A DNA stretch of 64,000 bases, taken from assembly GCA_963665555.2 (NCBI GenBank), contig OY762308.1, positions 2,852,001 through 2,916,000 on the forward strand, given 5' to 3'. Under the pieces are notes generated by a model. It had not been told where the DNA came from and ran no database searches. It saw only the letters and a list, made by a program, of their open reading frames with translations. Numbering within the stretch: the stretch's first letter is position 1; every line of letters begins with the position of its first letter. This stretch comes from CAXXXW01 sp963665555 (GTDB lineage Bacteria > Pseudomonadota > Alphaproteobacteria > Thalassobaculales > Thalassobaculaceae). Position numbers and translations under genes: made by a program. Of this stretch, positions 40,075 to 49,374 are shown in pieces.

Positions 40075-41511
40075 ATGAACGGCCTCGACATCACGGACGA
40101 CCTCTTCCACGGCCGGGCCGGCCTCGACCGCGACCGGATCGCCCGGCTGGTGGACGACGCGCTGGCCGGCGCGGACGACGGCGAACTCTTCCTGGAGTAC
40201 CGCCAGGGCGAGAGCTTCGCCTTCGACGACGGCCGGCTCAAGACCGCCTCCTTCGACACCAGCCGGGGGTTCGGCCTGCGCGCGGTCTCCGGCGAGGCGC
40301 GCGGCTTCGCCCACGCCGCCGAACTGTCCGAGGCGGCGATCCGCCGCGCGGCCGAGACGGTCAGGGCGGTGCGGGCCGGCCATGGCGGCGACGCGGCGGC
40401 CCATCCGCCGGCCGGCTCCAACCGCCCGCTCTATTCCGCCGCCAACCCGATCCCGAAGGTCGACTTCGCCGCCAAGGTGCGCCTGCTGGAGGAGATCGAC
40501 GCTTACGCCCGCGCGCTCGACCCCCGGGTGCGGCAGGTCTCGGCGTCGCTTTCCGGGTCCTGGCAGGCGGTGCAGATCCTGCGCGCCGGCGGCCATCGCG
40601 TGGCCGACATCCGCCCGCTGGTCCGCCTCAACGTCACCGTCGCGGTCGAGGAGGGCGGGCGCATGGAGACCGGCGGGACCGGGGCCGGCGGCCGCGTCGC
40701 CTACGACCGCTACATCGATCCCGCCCACTGGCGCGCCCAAGCGGAGGAGGCGCTCAGGATCGCGCTGGTCAACCTGGAGGCGCGCCCGGCCCCGGCCGGC
40801 GAGATGGAGGTCGTGCTCGGCCCCGGCTGGCCCGGCGTGATGCTGCACGAGGCGGTGGGCCACGGCCTGGAGGGCGACTTCAACCGCAAGAAGACCTCGA
40901 CCTTCACGGATATGGTGGGCCGGCGCGTCGCCGCGCCCGGCGTCACGGTGGTGGACGACGGCACGCTGCCCGGCCGCCGCGGCTCGATTGCGGTGGACGA
41001 CGAGGGCACGCCGTCGCGGCGCAACGTGCTGATCGAGGACGGCATCCTCGCCGGCTACATGCAGGACCGGCAGAACGCCCGGCTGATGGGCGTTCCCCCC
41101 ACCGGCAACGGCCGCCGGCAGAGCCACGCCCACCACCCGATGCCCCGCATGACCAACACCTTCATGACGGCGGGCGAGCGGGACCCGGCGGAGATCGTCG
41201 AGTCCACCCGCAAGGGCCTCTACGCCGTGAACTTCTCCGGCGGGCAGGTGGACATCGTCTCCGGCAAGTTCGTCTTCTCCGCCAGCGAGGCCTACCTGAT
41301 CGAGGACGGCCGCGTGACCGCCCCGGTCAAGGGCGCGACGCTGATCGGCAACGGTCCGGACGCGATGCGGAAAATCTCCATGGTCGGGAACGACATGGCG
41401 CTGGACGACGGCATCGGCACCTGCGGCAAGGACGGCCAGGGCGTCCCCGTCGGCGTCGGCCAGCCGACGGTCAAGATGCGCGGCGTCACCGTCGGCGGCA
41501 CCGAGGTCTGA
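40075..41511 (+). CDS. tldD: metallopeptidase TldD (478 aa)
   Basis: TldD works with TldE/PmbA to degrade unfolded or modified peptides (for example microcin precursors and CcdA). The zinc motif is HEAVGH (H258, E259, H263) in LGPGWPGVMLHEAVGHGLEGD-type context. The C-terminal conserved GNGPDAMRKISMVGNDM and CGKDGQGVPVGVGQPT are diagnostic. Length matches TldD. It has no TldE partner nearby. The ATG at 40075 has GGAAGG about 10 nt upstream. It starts the plus-strand block that includes hyuA/hyuB; the 262-nt gap to ctaC holds divergent promoters. Confidence 0.96.
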   Translation: MNGLDITDDLFHGRAGLDRDRIARLVDDALAGADDGELFLEYRQGESFAFDDGRLKTASFDTSRGFGLRAVSGEARGFAHAAELSEAAIRRAAETVRAVRAGHGGDAAAHPPAGSNRPLYSAANPIPKVDFAAKVRLLEEIDAYARALDPRVRQVSASLSGSWQAVQILRAGGHRVADIRPLVRLNVTVAVEEGGRMETGGTGAGGRVAYDRYIDPAHWRAQAEEALRIALVNLEARPAPAGEMEVVLGPGWPGVMLHEAVGHGLEGDFNRKKTSTFTDMVGRRVAAPGVTVVDDGTLPGRRGSIAVDDEGTPSRRNVLIEDGILAGYMQDRQNARLMGVPPTGNGRRQSHAHHPMPRMTNTFMTAGERDPAEIVESTRKGLYAVNFSGGQVDIVSGKFVFSASEAYLIEDGRVTAPVKGATLIGNGPDAMRKISMVGNDMALDDGIGTCGKDGQGVPVGVGQPTVKMRGVTVGGTEV

Positions 41512-41545
41512 GGCCGGGCGCGGCGGCGGTTCGGGGACGCGCGGC

Positions 41546-43606
41546 ATGGGCATGGACGCGGCCCCCGATCCGGCCTCCGCCCATCTCGTCGGCGTCGATG
41601 TCGGCGGGACCTTCACCGACCTGGTGCTGTTCGACGCCGGCGCGGGCGGGTTCCGCGTCGTCAAGACGCCCTCGACGCCGGACGGCCACGCGGACGGCGT
41701 GTTCCGCGCGGTCGAACGCGCGGTTCCGGGCGAGGCCGCGCGCGTCGCGCGGTTCAGCCACGGCAGCACGATCGCCACGAACACCGTCCTCGAACGCCGG
41801 GGCGCCCGCCTCGGCGTGCTGACGACGGCCGGCTTCCGCGACGTGCTCGTCGTCGGCCGGGGCAACCGCGTCCGCCTCTACGACGTGAAAGCGACGCGCC
41901 CGGAGGGGCTGGTGGCGCGGCCGGACATAATCGAGGTCGACGAGCGGCTCGACGCCGCCGGCGCGGTGCTGCGGCCGCTGGACGAGGAGGGGGTGGCGGC
42001 CGCCTGCCGGACGCTGGCCGCGCGCGGGGTCGAGGCGGTGGCGATCTGCTTCCTGCATTCCTACGCCGACCCGGCGCACGAGCGGCGCGCCGGCGAGATC
42101 GCGCGCCGCCTGCTCCCCGGCGCCAGCGTCTCGCTGTCCTCCGACATCCTCCCCGAACTGCGCGAGTTCGAGCGGTTCTCGACGACGGCGCTCAACGCCT
42201 ATGTGGCGCCGGCGACCGGCCGCTACCTGGAGGACATGCGGACCGGGCTGCGGAAGATGGGCATCCGGGCGCCGCTCCAGGTCATGGGGTCGAACGGCGG
42301 CATCTGGACGGCCGAGCGCATGGCCGAGCGCCCGGTGAACGCGATGCTGTCCGGCCCGGCCGGCGGCGTCGCGGCGGCGACGATCCTCGCCCGGAGCCTC
42401 GGCGTTCCCGATTTCATCGCCTACGACATGGGCGGCACCAGCACCGACACCTGCCTGGTGCGCGGCTACCGCCAGGAGATGGCGACGGAGGGGCGGATCG
42501 GCCCGTTCCCCAACCGGGCGCCGCAGATCGAGATCAACACCGTCGGCGCCGGCGGCGGCAGCATCGCCTCGGTCGGGCCGGGCGGCTTCTTCGAGGTGGG
42601 GCCGCGCTCGGCCGGCGCCCGGCCGGGTCCGGCGTGCTACGGCCGGGGCGGCGTCGAGCCGACGGTCACGGACGCGAACGTGGTGCTGGGCCGGTTCCGG
42701 CCCTCGGACGCGCTGGGCGGCGAGATCGCCATCGACATCGCGGCGGCGGAGGCGGCCGTCGGGCGGATCGCCGAACGCCTCGGCCTCGGCCTGGAGCGCG
42801 CCGCCGAGGGGATCCTCGATGTCGCGGTCGCACGGATGACCGCCTCGGTGAAGGAGATCTCGGTCATGCGCGGCCTCGACCCGCGCGACTTCGCCCTGCT
42901 CGCCTACGGCGGCGCCGGGCCGTTGCACGCGGCGGCGGTCGCGGCCGAGCTCGGCATCGCGAAAATCGCCATCCCGCCCCTGCCCGGCGCCTTCTCCGCG
43001 CTCGGCCTGCTGATCGCGGAGCGGCGGCACGACGCCAGCCGCACCCTGGCGACCGCGTTGTCGGAGGCGCGGATCGAGGACATCGAGGCGGTGCTGCGCC
43101 CGCTGCGCGCGCGGGCGCGGGCCGCGCTGGTCGCCGACGGGCTGGAGGAGTCGCGCGTCCGCCTCGAAACCGTGCTCGACATGCGCTTCGAGGGCCAGGC
43201 CTTCGAGCTTTCCGTTCCGGTGGACGGCGCGCTCGACTCGACCGACGCGCTCGCCGCCCGCTTCCGCGAGGCCTATCTCGAACGCTACGGGGTCGAGGAC
43301 AAGGACCCGGTGGAAATCGCGGTCTACCGCGTCGTCGGCCGGGGGCCGGCCGGCGACATCGCCCTGCCGGAGATGGCGGCGGCGGGCGGCGGCGGCTCGG
43401 AGACCGGGCGGCGGCGGGCCTGGTTCGGCGGGCGCTGGCGCGAGACGGCGATCCACGACCGCGCCCGCCTCGCCGCCGGCGACCGCGTTTCCGGCCCCGC
43501 GATCGTCGAGGAGGCCGGCGCGACCGCGCTGGTCCCGCCCGGCTTCGCCGCGACGGCGCACCCGAGCGGCAGCCTGATCCTGAGCAACGGCGGAAACGAT
43601 GCCTGA
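41546..43606 (+). CDS. hyuA: hydantoinase/oxoprolinase subunit A (686 aa)
   Basis: The ATPase-fold subunit of an ATP-dependent amidohydrolase that opens hydantoins, 5-oxoproline or related rings. The phosphate-binding loop is VDVGGTFTDLVLF near residue 20. IAYDMGGTSTDTCLV (about 290-305) and NTVGAGGGSIASVG follow. The ATG at 41546 begins MGMDAAPDP. Its stop overlaps the hyuB start by 8 nt, so the subunits are coupled and should be made 1:1. It is the split counterpart of the fused protein at 11119-14838, though the two have clearly diverged. Confidence 0.95.
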   Translation: MGMDAAPDPASAHLVGVDVGGTFTDLVLFDAGAGGFRVVKTPSTPDGHADGVFRAVERAVPGEAARVARFSHGSTIATNTVLERRGARLGVLTTAGFRDVLVVGRGNRVRLYDVKATRPEGLVARPDIIEVDERLDAAGAVLRPLDEEGVAAACRTLAARGVEAVAICFLHSYADPAHERRAGEIARRLLPGASVSLSSDILPELREFERFSTTALNAYVAPATGRYLEDMRTGLRKMGIRAPLQVMGSNGGIWTAERMAERPVNAMLSGPAGGVAAATILARSLGVPDFIAYDMGGTSTDTCLVRGYRQEMATEGRIGPFPNRAPQIEINTVGAGGGSIASVGPGGFFEVGPRSAGARPGPACYGRGGVEPTVTDANVVLGRFRPSDALGGEIAIDIAAAEAAVGRIAERLGLGLERAAEGILDVAVARMTASVKEISVMRGLDPRDFALLAYGGAGPLHAAAVAAELGIAKIAIPPLPGAFSALGLLIAERRHDASRTLATALSEARIEDIEAVLRPLRARARAALVADGLEESRVRLETVLDMRFEGQAFELSVPVDGALDSTDALAARFREAYLERYGVEDKDPVEIAVYRVVGRGPAGDIALPEMAAAGGGGSETGRRRAWFGGRWRETAIHDRARLAAGDRVSGPAIVEEAGATALVPPGFAATAHPSGSLILSNGGNDA

Positions 43607-45665
43607 ACTCGACCCGATCACGCTCGAAGTGATCACGGAGGGCCTGATCTCGGTCGTCCGGGAAATGCGCGCGACCGTGTTCCGCACCGCCCGCTCCGTC
43701 GCCATCCACGAGGCGCGCGACTTCTCCTGCGGCCTGTTCGACCCGACGGGCCAGGTGGTGGCGCAGTCGGAGGACATCGGCAGCCATGTGGTGCCGCTGC
43801 CGTGGTCGGTCGAGGAGGCGCTGAAGGACCTCGGCGGCGGTCTCGCGCCCGGCGACGTGATCCTGATGAACGACCCCTACCGCCAGGGCACGCACCTCAA
43901 CGACGTCACCATCGTCTACCCGATCTTCCGCGACGGCGCGCTCGCCTTCCTGCCGGCGGTGCGCGAGCACTGGGCCGATGTCGGCGGCGCGGTGCCGGGG
44001 TCGATGTCGGGAACCGCGAACGAAATCTACCAGGAGGGAATCCGCATCCCCCCGGTCAAGATCGTCGAGCGCGGCCGGCTCAACGGCGCCCTGATGGAGG
44101 TGCTGCTCAGCAACATGCGGGTGCGGGCGGACCGGCTGGGCGATTTCAACTCCGGCCTCGCCGCCTGCCACACCGCCGAGCGGCGGATCGACGAACTGGC
44201 CGGGCGCTACGGGATCGAGACGCTCCAGGCCGCCGTCGCGCTCAACCTCGACCGTTCCGAGGCGCGGATGCGGGAGCATATCCGCCGCTTGCCCGACGGC
44301 GTGTACCGCTACGAGGACTATCTCGAAACCTTCGGGCCGGACGGGTTCGAACCGCTCCTGCTGCCGATCGCGCTGACGATCGGGGGCGACCGGCTGAAGG
44401 CGGATTTCGCCGGCGCCTCGCCGCAGGTCCCGGCCCCCGTCAACTCGACCCTCGCGGTTTCGGCCGCCTCGGTCCTGATCGTGTTGAAATCGGTGCTGGA
44501 CCCGGGCCACGCCCTCAACCACGGCTCCTTCCGGCCGGTCGAGGTCTCGGCGCCGCCGTCGACGATCGTGAACGTCACCCACCCCGCGCCGGCCGGCAGC
44601 CACGGGGAAATCCGCAAGCGCATCGTCGCCGTCATGCTGGGCGCGCTTTCCGGGGCCTGCCCGGAGCGGGTCTCCGGCGACGTGCACCGGACCTCCTTCC
44701 ACAACCTGATCGGCGGCGTCGACGCCGGCACGGGGCGCGAGTTCGTGCATTACGAATGGTCGTCGGGCGGCAACGGCGGCTTCGAGGAGGCCGACGGGCC
44801 GAGCGCGATGGCGGCGATCGACTGGGGCGACCTCAGCACGGTGCAGCCGACGGAGGTCCTGGAGAGCCGCTTCCCGCTGCTCGTCGAGTGGTCGCGGCTG
44901 GGCCTCGACTCGGGCGGGCCGGGGCGCCGCCGCGGCGGGCTGGGGATGCGCCGGTCGCTGCGCCTGACGCGCGGGGAGGCGCGCTATTCGCTGCTCGCGG
45001 ACGGGGCCGTGATGCCGCCCTTCGGCGTTCTCGGCGGCGATTCCGGCGGGACGGTCGAGAGTTTCGTGGTCCGGCCGGACGGCGCGCGGGTCGATTTCGC
45101 GTCTCCGGGCAAGGTCGGCGGCCAGCCGCTGGCGGCGGGCGACGCGGTGGTGCTGCAATCCGCCGGCGGCGGCGGCTACGGCGACCCGCTGGAGCGCGAC
45201 GCCGGGGAGGTGGCCCGCGACGCGCGCGAGGACTACGTCTCGCGGGCGGTCGCGGAGGCCGTTTACGGCGTCGTGCTGGGGCCGGACGGCGCGCTCGACG
45301 AGGGCGCGACGGCGGCGCTGCGCGGGCGGCTGGCGGCGGCGCGGGTGCGCCTCGCCATCGTCGCGGACGAGGCGGACGCCTATGTCCCCTCCGGGCCGAG
45401 CCGGCGGCGGATCGGCCGCCTCGCGCCGGCGGACGCGGCGCGGCTCGGCCTCGGCGAGGACGGGCGTTTCGAACTGGCGGCCGGCGCGGCGCCGCTGCGC
45501 GCCTGGCTCAGGGTCGATCCCGCCGTCGCGCCCGGCTCGGCGCCGCTGGACCGCCTCGGCCGGACCATGCTCGGCGTCCGCCCCGGCGAGACCGTCCTCG
45601 CCCGCCCCCTGCGCGTCCCCAGGGTCTCCCCCTCCACCCCCGGCAGCGCCCTCGCCCCCGCCTGA
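43599..45665 (+). CDS. hyuB: hydantoinase/oxoprolinase subunit B (688 aa)
   Basis: The partner subunit of HyuA. Family markers are MRATVFRTARSVAIHEARDFSCGLFD near the N-terminus, VILMNDPYRQGTHLNDVTI, NSTLAVSAASVLIVLKSVLDPG and LEGADGPSAM-type C-terminal regions. Residues about 545-688 add a Glu/Arg- and Pro-rich extension after the conserved SAGGGGYGDPLERD end of the typical domain; HyuB proteins are often nearer 520-600 aa. Start codon ATG 43599 overlaps hyuA. Only 12 nt separate its stop from the convergent methyltransferase gene. Confidence 0.95.
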   Translation: MPELDPITLEVITEGLISVVREMRATVFRTARSVAIHEARDFSCGLFDPTGQVVAQSEDIGSHVVPLPWSVEEALKDLGGGLAPGDVILMNDPYRQGTHLNDVTIVYPIFRDGALAFLPAVREHWADVGGAVPGSMSGTANEIYQEGIRIPPVKIVERGRLNGALMEVLLSNMRVRADRLGDFNSGLAACHTAERRIDELAGRYGIETLQAAVALNLDRSEARMREHIRRLPDGVYRYEDYLETFGPDGFEPLLLPIALTIGGDRLKADFAGASPQVPAPVNSTLAVSAASVLIVLKSVLDPGHALNHGSFRPVEVSAPPSTIVNVTHPAPAGSHGEIRKRIVAVMLGALSGACPERVSGDVHRTSFHNLIGGVDAGTGREFVHYEWSSGGNGGFEEADGPSAMAAIDWGDLSTVQPTEVLESRFPLLVEWSRLGLDSGGPGRRRGGLGMRRSLRLTRGEARYSLLADGAVMPPFGVLGGDSGGTVESFVVRPDGARVDFASPGKVGGQPLAAGDAVVLQSAGGGGYGDPLERDAGEVARDAREDYVSRAVAEAVYGVVLGPDGALDEGATAALRGRLAAARVRLAIVADEADAYVPSGPSRRRIGRLAPADAARLGLGEDGRFELAAGAAPLRAWLRVDPAVAPGSAPLDRLGRTMLGVRPGETVLARPLRVPRVSPSTPGSALAPA

Positions 45666-45677
45666 GGGCGCCCGGCC

Positions 45678-46721
45678 CTAGGTTCGACGCGGGAGAGCCT
45701 GCCGTTTTCTGCCGCCGTCTTCCGGCAGGGGCGCCGCGTCCCCGTCGTCGCGGCCGTTCCAGAGCAGGCCCGGATGCGGGACGCGGTAGTATCCGTCGTC
45801 GTTTTTTTTGGAAGACCTCGGCTTCGCCGTTCCGGTCGCGGATTCGAACCGCCCCATGGCGCCCCGAAGGTAGTCCTCCACGAGCTCGACGCACACCCAT
45901 CGGCGGCCGAGCCGCTCGGCGACCTCGCCCGTCACGCAACTTCCTCCGAACGGGTCGAACACCGTGTCCCCCGGATCGGTCGCCATGCGGATGAAATACT
46001 CGGGCAACGCGGCCGGGAACCGGGCCGGGTGGGCCTTGAGGCCCTTCTCCTTGCAGTAGCGCAGATAACCGCTGTTGCTTTCGGTGTTGGGGATGGCGAT
46101 GAGGTTCGGAGGGATGGCCGCGCCGTTGTCGATGGCGAACTTGTCGCTGATGTCGTGCCCCGACGGCCGCAGCATGGGCCGGTAGCCGTTGCTCAGCAGC
46201 GTTTTCATGCTGTCGCTGTAAGGCTGCAGGACCCGGCGGTTGCTGGCCCGCGGCCATGGCGTCTTGCACAGCCACCACACGGTGTCGATCCCGTCCTTCA
46301 CGCGAATGCGCCTGATATTCACCCATTCCGCCGGCGTCGGCAGCTTCGACGGATTCCACCAGTAGAATTCCTGCGCGAGATGGAAGCCGTATTCCTCGCA
46401 AAGCATGATGAGGATTTTGAAGTGGTAGAGGCTGCGCACGGGCAGCCCCGGCTTCCAGGCGCCGCCGAGATCGATCACAAGGCTGCCGTCGTCCTTGAGG
46501 ATACGGCGGAACCCCGCCGCGAAACTCCGGAACCATTCGAGGTAGGCGTCTTCCTGCTCGTTCCCGTAGTCCTTCTTCCGGGTCAGCGCGAAGGGCGGAC
46601 TGGTCACGATGAGATCGACCGATTCCGGTTCGCGGGCCCGCATGACATCCAGGCTGTCGCCATGGTGGATGCATCCGAGGCGGGTCCGGTGGTAGACGGT
46701 CGGAGGCTTCCCCTCGTTCAT
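45678..46721 (-). CDS. DNA methyltransferase, beta class, probably N4-cytosine (347 aa)
   Basis: The catalytic motif IV is TSPPF (40-44) followed by ALTRKKDYGN, which closely recalls the PvuII-type N4-cytosine enzymes. The SAM-binding motif I is FDPFGGS at 255-261. Motif order (IV before I) makes it beta class. A basic, Pro-rich C-terminus (about 295-347) follows. The ATG at 46721 overlaps the stop of the upstream partner frame by ATGA. A restriction partner would be expected; the upstream gene is the candidate. Less G+C-rich than neighbours, suggesting transfer. Confidence 0.9.
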   Translation of the reverse strand: MNEGKPPTVYHRTRLGCIHHGDSLDVMRAREPESVDLIVTSPPFALTRKKDYGNEQEDAYLEWFRSFAAGFRRILKDDGSLVIDLGGAWKPGLPVRSLYHFKILIMLCEEYGFHLAQEFYWWNPSKLPTPAEWVNIRRIRVKDGIDTVWWLCKTPWPRASNRRVLQPYSDSMKTLLSNGYRPMLRPSGHDISDKFAIDNGAAIPPNLIAIPNTESNSGYLRYCKEKGLKAHPARFPAALPEYFIRMATDPGDTVFDPFGGSCVTGEVAERLGRRWVCVELVEDYLRGAMGRFESATGTAKPRSSKKNDDGYYRVPHPGLLWNGRDDGDAAPLPEDGGRKRQALPRRT

Positions 46722-47563
46722 CGCCCGGCCCCGCCTAGAGTTCCAGCTTCTTCAGGCTCGTGGCGTGGCGCGCCTCGCGCTCGAAGGCGCGCAGTATCGC
46801 CGCCGGCCGTCGTTTTTTCGGTGGCGATGTAGCCCGCGCTTTCAAGGTCGTTGAGAACGAGTTTCGGCAGACTCTTTTGCGGGAACTTCACGCCGTATGT
46901 CGCCGCCGCGAGTCGGGCGACCTCGTTGGCGGCCTGGGATTCGCCGGTTCCCATGTTGGCGAGGGCGCGGAGGAACGCCCGCTGCTCGGGGGTGAAATCC
47001 GCCAGCGCCACGAACTCGTCCGGGTCGATCCCGAGGATGTCCTCGATTCGCCGCGGGTCGACCCGCCATCGGTTGCCGACGAAAACCCGGGCCTTGCCGA
47101 GCCAGAGGCGCATCGTGCTCGGATGCCGGCCGCCGGACGGGAAATGGACGCCGCGCGCGGCGAGGCCCTCCCGAAGCGTCGTGAGGGTCACGTGCTCGCC
47201 CGCCGCCGACATGTCCTGGATGCACTGGACGAGGGTCATGCCATGGAGGTTCAGGAGGATGTGCCTGGCGAGGCGCTCGTAAAGCGCGTCCTCGTCGTGC
47301 TTCAGCGCGAGCAGCTGTTTTCCGAGGGGCGTGAGCGTCGCGTCGCGTTCGATCGCGCCGTAGGCGGTCATGCCGAGCCTCGCGTTGTTCGCGAGTTTGC
47401 GGCGATTGGTTTCGCCGGTCTTGTGTCCTTCGAACCAGGCTTGGCGAACCGCCTCCTCGAAGGCGGGCCAGTCGCCGCCATGCGCGGCCGCGAATTCCAG
47501 CATCCGGGGAAGCTCGATCTGGGAGGGCGAAAACTCGCTGCCGAAGGGAAGGTCGCTCTTCAT
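46718..47563 (-). CDS. methyltransferase-associated protein, possibly truncated or frameshifted restriction partner (281 aa)
   Basis: It starts MKSDLPFGSEFSPSQIELPR at ATG 47563. The protein is helical, with a wHTH-like middle (VTLTTLREGLAARGVHFPSGG, then MRLWLGKARVF) and a C-terminal KSLPKLVLNDLESAGYIATEK. No nuclease motif is visible. After residue 250 the intact frame reads as low-complexity Arg/Gly text to a TGA at 46718. If one base of the A6 run (T6 at 46813-46818, plus strand) is removed, the frame becomes a plausible helical tail ending LKKLEL and stopping at 46735. So the gene is either frameshifted or has lost a nuclease half. It precedes the methyltransferase in one operon, downstream of tusA. 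Confidence 0.55.
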   Translation of the reverse strand: MKSDLPFGSEFSPSQIELPRMLEFAAAHGGDWPAFEEAVRQAWFEGHKTGETNRRKLANNARLGMTAYGAIERDATLTPLGKQLLALKHDEDALYERLARHILLNLHGMTLVQCIQDMSAAGEHVTLTTLREGLAARGVHFPSGGRHPSTMRLWLGKARVFVGNRWRVDPRRIEDILGIDPDEFVALADFTPEQRAFLRALANMGTGESQAANEVARLAAATYGVKFPQKSLPKLVLNDLESAGYIATEKTTAGGDTARLRARGAPRHEPEEAGTLGGAGR

Positions 47564-47610
47564 GGTCCCCGCCCCTCGTTCGCGCGGCGGCCCGCCCGTC
47601 CCGCCATTCG

Positions 47611-47844
47611 TCACCCCGACTTGCGGATGAGGAATTCGATGCGGTCGCCGGACTCGGTCGTTTCGAGGAGTTCGTGGCCGGCGGTATCGCAGAAATGGCG
47701 GAAGTCGAGGGGGGAGGCGGGGTCGGTCGAGATCACGCGGACGCGCGCGCCGGCCCCGAGCGCCTTCAGGGCCTTGCGCGCCTTCAGGACCGGCAGCGGG
47801 CATTTCAGCCCGCTCGCGTCCACCAGCGCCTCCGTCGCGTCCAT
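47611..47844 (-). CDS. tusA: TusA/SirA-family sulfurtransferase (77 aa)
   Basis: TusA relays persulfide sulfur for tRNA thiolation and other sulfur transfers. The conserved active-site motif is GLKCPLPVLKARKAL (CPxP, Cys15), and the C-terminal half (HFCDTAGHELLETTESGDRIEFLIRK) matches the fold. Length is typical. The ATG at 47844 gives MDATEALVDAS. It lies 47 nt upstream of the methyltransferase-associated gene on the same strand. The SDR gene at 48037 is divergent. Confidence 0.93.
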   Translation of the reverse strand: MDATEALVDASGLKCPLPVLKARKALKALGAGARVRVISTDPASPLDFRHFCDTAGHELLETTESGDRIEFLIRKSG

Positions 47845-48036
47845 GCCGGCCCTCCCCCGAAGCGCCGGGCGCGGGCGGGCGCGGCCCCGCCGGCGCCGGC
47901 CGGTCGCCGCACCGCAGCCGCACCGCAGCCGCACCATAGCGCCCGCGCGCGCCGCCGCCAACCGGCGGGATCGCGTTTCCGTTTCCGGCGGAAAGGCTTT
48001 AGGTTGCGCCCCGCGAAACGGAAAAAGGGGCGAGCC

Positions 48037-48804
48037 ATGCGGTTCGAGGGCAAGGTCGCGCTGGTGACGGCGGCGGCGAGCGGGATCGGCCGCGCGACCG
48101 CCGGCATTATCGCGCGCGAGGGCGGGACCGTCGCGGCGGTCGATATCGACGAGGCGCGGCTCGAAAGCCTGGCGACGGAAATCTCGGCCGCCGGCGGGCG
48201 CGCCGCGACCTGGAACTGCGACGCGCTCGACCCCGCGGCGGTGCGGGCGACGGTCGCCGGCGTGCTGGCGGCGCACGGGCGGATCGACATCCTGGTCAAC
48301 GCCGTCGGCGGCAGCACGATCATCGACAACCCGGCCGCGCGGGTCGAGGACCTGACGCTGGAGGAGTGGCGGGCGATCGCCGCCTTCAACCTCGACGGCA
48401 TGTTCCTGTTCGCCAACGCCGTCGTCCCCGCGATGAAGGCGCAAGGCGCGGGCAAGATCGTCAACCTCGCCTCGATCGCCGGCCGCGGCCTGAGCGACGA
48501 GAGCAGCGGCGCCTACGCCGCCGCCAAGGGCGGGGTGATCGCCTTCACCATGAAGGCCGCGCGCGAACTCGGCCCCTTCGGGATTACGGTGAACGCCGTC
48601 GCGCCCAACACCACGCTCACCGAACGCATCCGCCCGCGCTGGGAGCAGCGCCGGCCCGAGGACCGGGCCGCCGCCGTCGAGGGCATCCCGCTGCGCCGGG
48701 TGGGGGAGGCGATCGACCAGGCGCGCGTTATCTGCTTCCTCGCCTCCGGGGACGCGGACTATGTGACCGGCCAGACCATCGACGTGTCGGGCGGCGCGGT
48801 CTGA
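48037..48804 (+). CDS. short-chain dehydrogenase/reductase (255 aa)
   Basis: A classical SDR of the 3-oxoacyl-ACP reductase type. The cofactor motif is TAAASGIGRA at 11-20, the NNAG-like region reads ILVNAVGG near 87 and the catalytic Ser-Tyr-Lys is S...YAAAK (YxxxK near 155-159). A C-terminal GQTIDVSGG ends the fold. Length is standard. The ATG at 48037 begins MRFEGKVALVT. A carboxymuconolactone-decarboxylase-like gene follows, suggesting a catabolic unit. Substrate unknown. Confidence 0.93.
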   Translation: MRFEGKVALVTAAASGIGRATAGIIAREGGTVAAVDIDEARLESLATEISAAGGRAATWNCDALDPAAVRATVAGVLAAHGRIDILVNAVGGSTIIDNPAARVEDLTLEEWRAIAAFNLDGMFLFANAVVPAMKAQGAGKIVNLASIAGRGLSDESSGAYAAAKGGVIAFTMKAARELGPFGITVNAVAPNTTLTERIRPRWEQRRPEDRAAAVEGIPLRRVGEAIDQARVICFLASGDADYVTGQTIDVSGGAV

Positions 48805-48839
48805 CCGGCCGCCGCGCAACCGGGGAGGGGAGAAGGCCC

Positions 48840-49250
48840 GTGACGGAAAGAAGCGACCTCTACCGCAAGGGCGACGCCATGCGGCGGCGCATGTACGGCG
48901 ACGCCGCCTACGAGCGCGCGAACGAGACCGTGTACGCCGACCCGGTCATGCGCAAGTTCCTCGACGTGGCGACCGAGACGGTGTTCGGCGCGCTGTGGAC
49001 CCGCCCCGGCCTCGACGCGAAAACCCGCGCGCTGGTCTGCGTCGTCTCCGACGTGGCGACGCAGCGCGAGGACGAACTGGCGATCCACCTCCGCTTCGCC
49101 ATCGGCCAGGGCTGGACGGAGGACGAACTGGTCGAGGCGATCCTGCACCTGTCGGGCTATATCGGCGTGCCGTCGGTCCGCGGCGCCCTGCTCGTCGCCA
49201 GCCGCGTCTTCGCGGAGTTGCGCGCCGAGGCCGGGGGCCGATCCGCCTGA
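48840..49250 (+). CDS. carboxymuconolactone decarboxylase family protein (136 aa)
   Basis: Small AhpD/PcaC-type helical protein. The core is TKTRALVCVVSDVATQREDELAIHLRFAIGQGWTEDELVEAILHLSGYIG-like (about residues 60-110), with a conserved His. It has no CxxC redox pair, so it resembles decarboxylases or lactonases rather than peroxidases. The GTG at 48840 is preceded by GGAGGGGAGAAGG. It follows the SDR by 35 nt, a likely operon. Two other family members are at 50359 and 52798. Confidence 0.85.
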   Translation: MTERSDLYRKGDAMRRRMYGDAAYERANETVYADPVMRKFLDVATETVFGALWTRPGLDAKTRALVCVVSDVATQREDELAIHLRFAIGQGWTEDELVEAILHLSGYIGVPSVRGALLVASRVFAELRAEAGGRSA

Positions 49251-49374
49251 CCGCGCGTCGCCCGGGGGACGGCGGGCCGTCGCGCCCGGGCTAGACGGGG
49301 CCGCCGCCTTCGGGCGTCCTCGCATGGCCGGCGCGGCCCCGCCGCCGCGATCCGGCGACCGTCCGGGAGCCGCC

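Noticed and set aside
37173..41822. A 1549-codon plus-strand frame across the oxidase operon
   Set aside because: Opposite strand to ctaC/ctaD/ctaB, whose motifs are complete, and partly overlapping tldD in a wrong frame.
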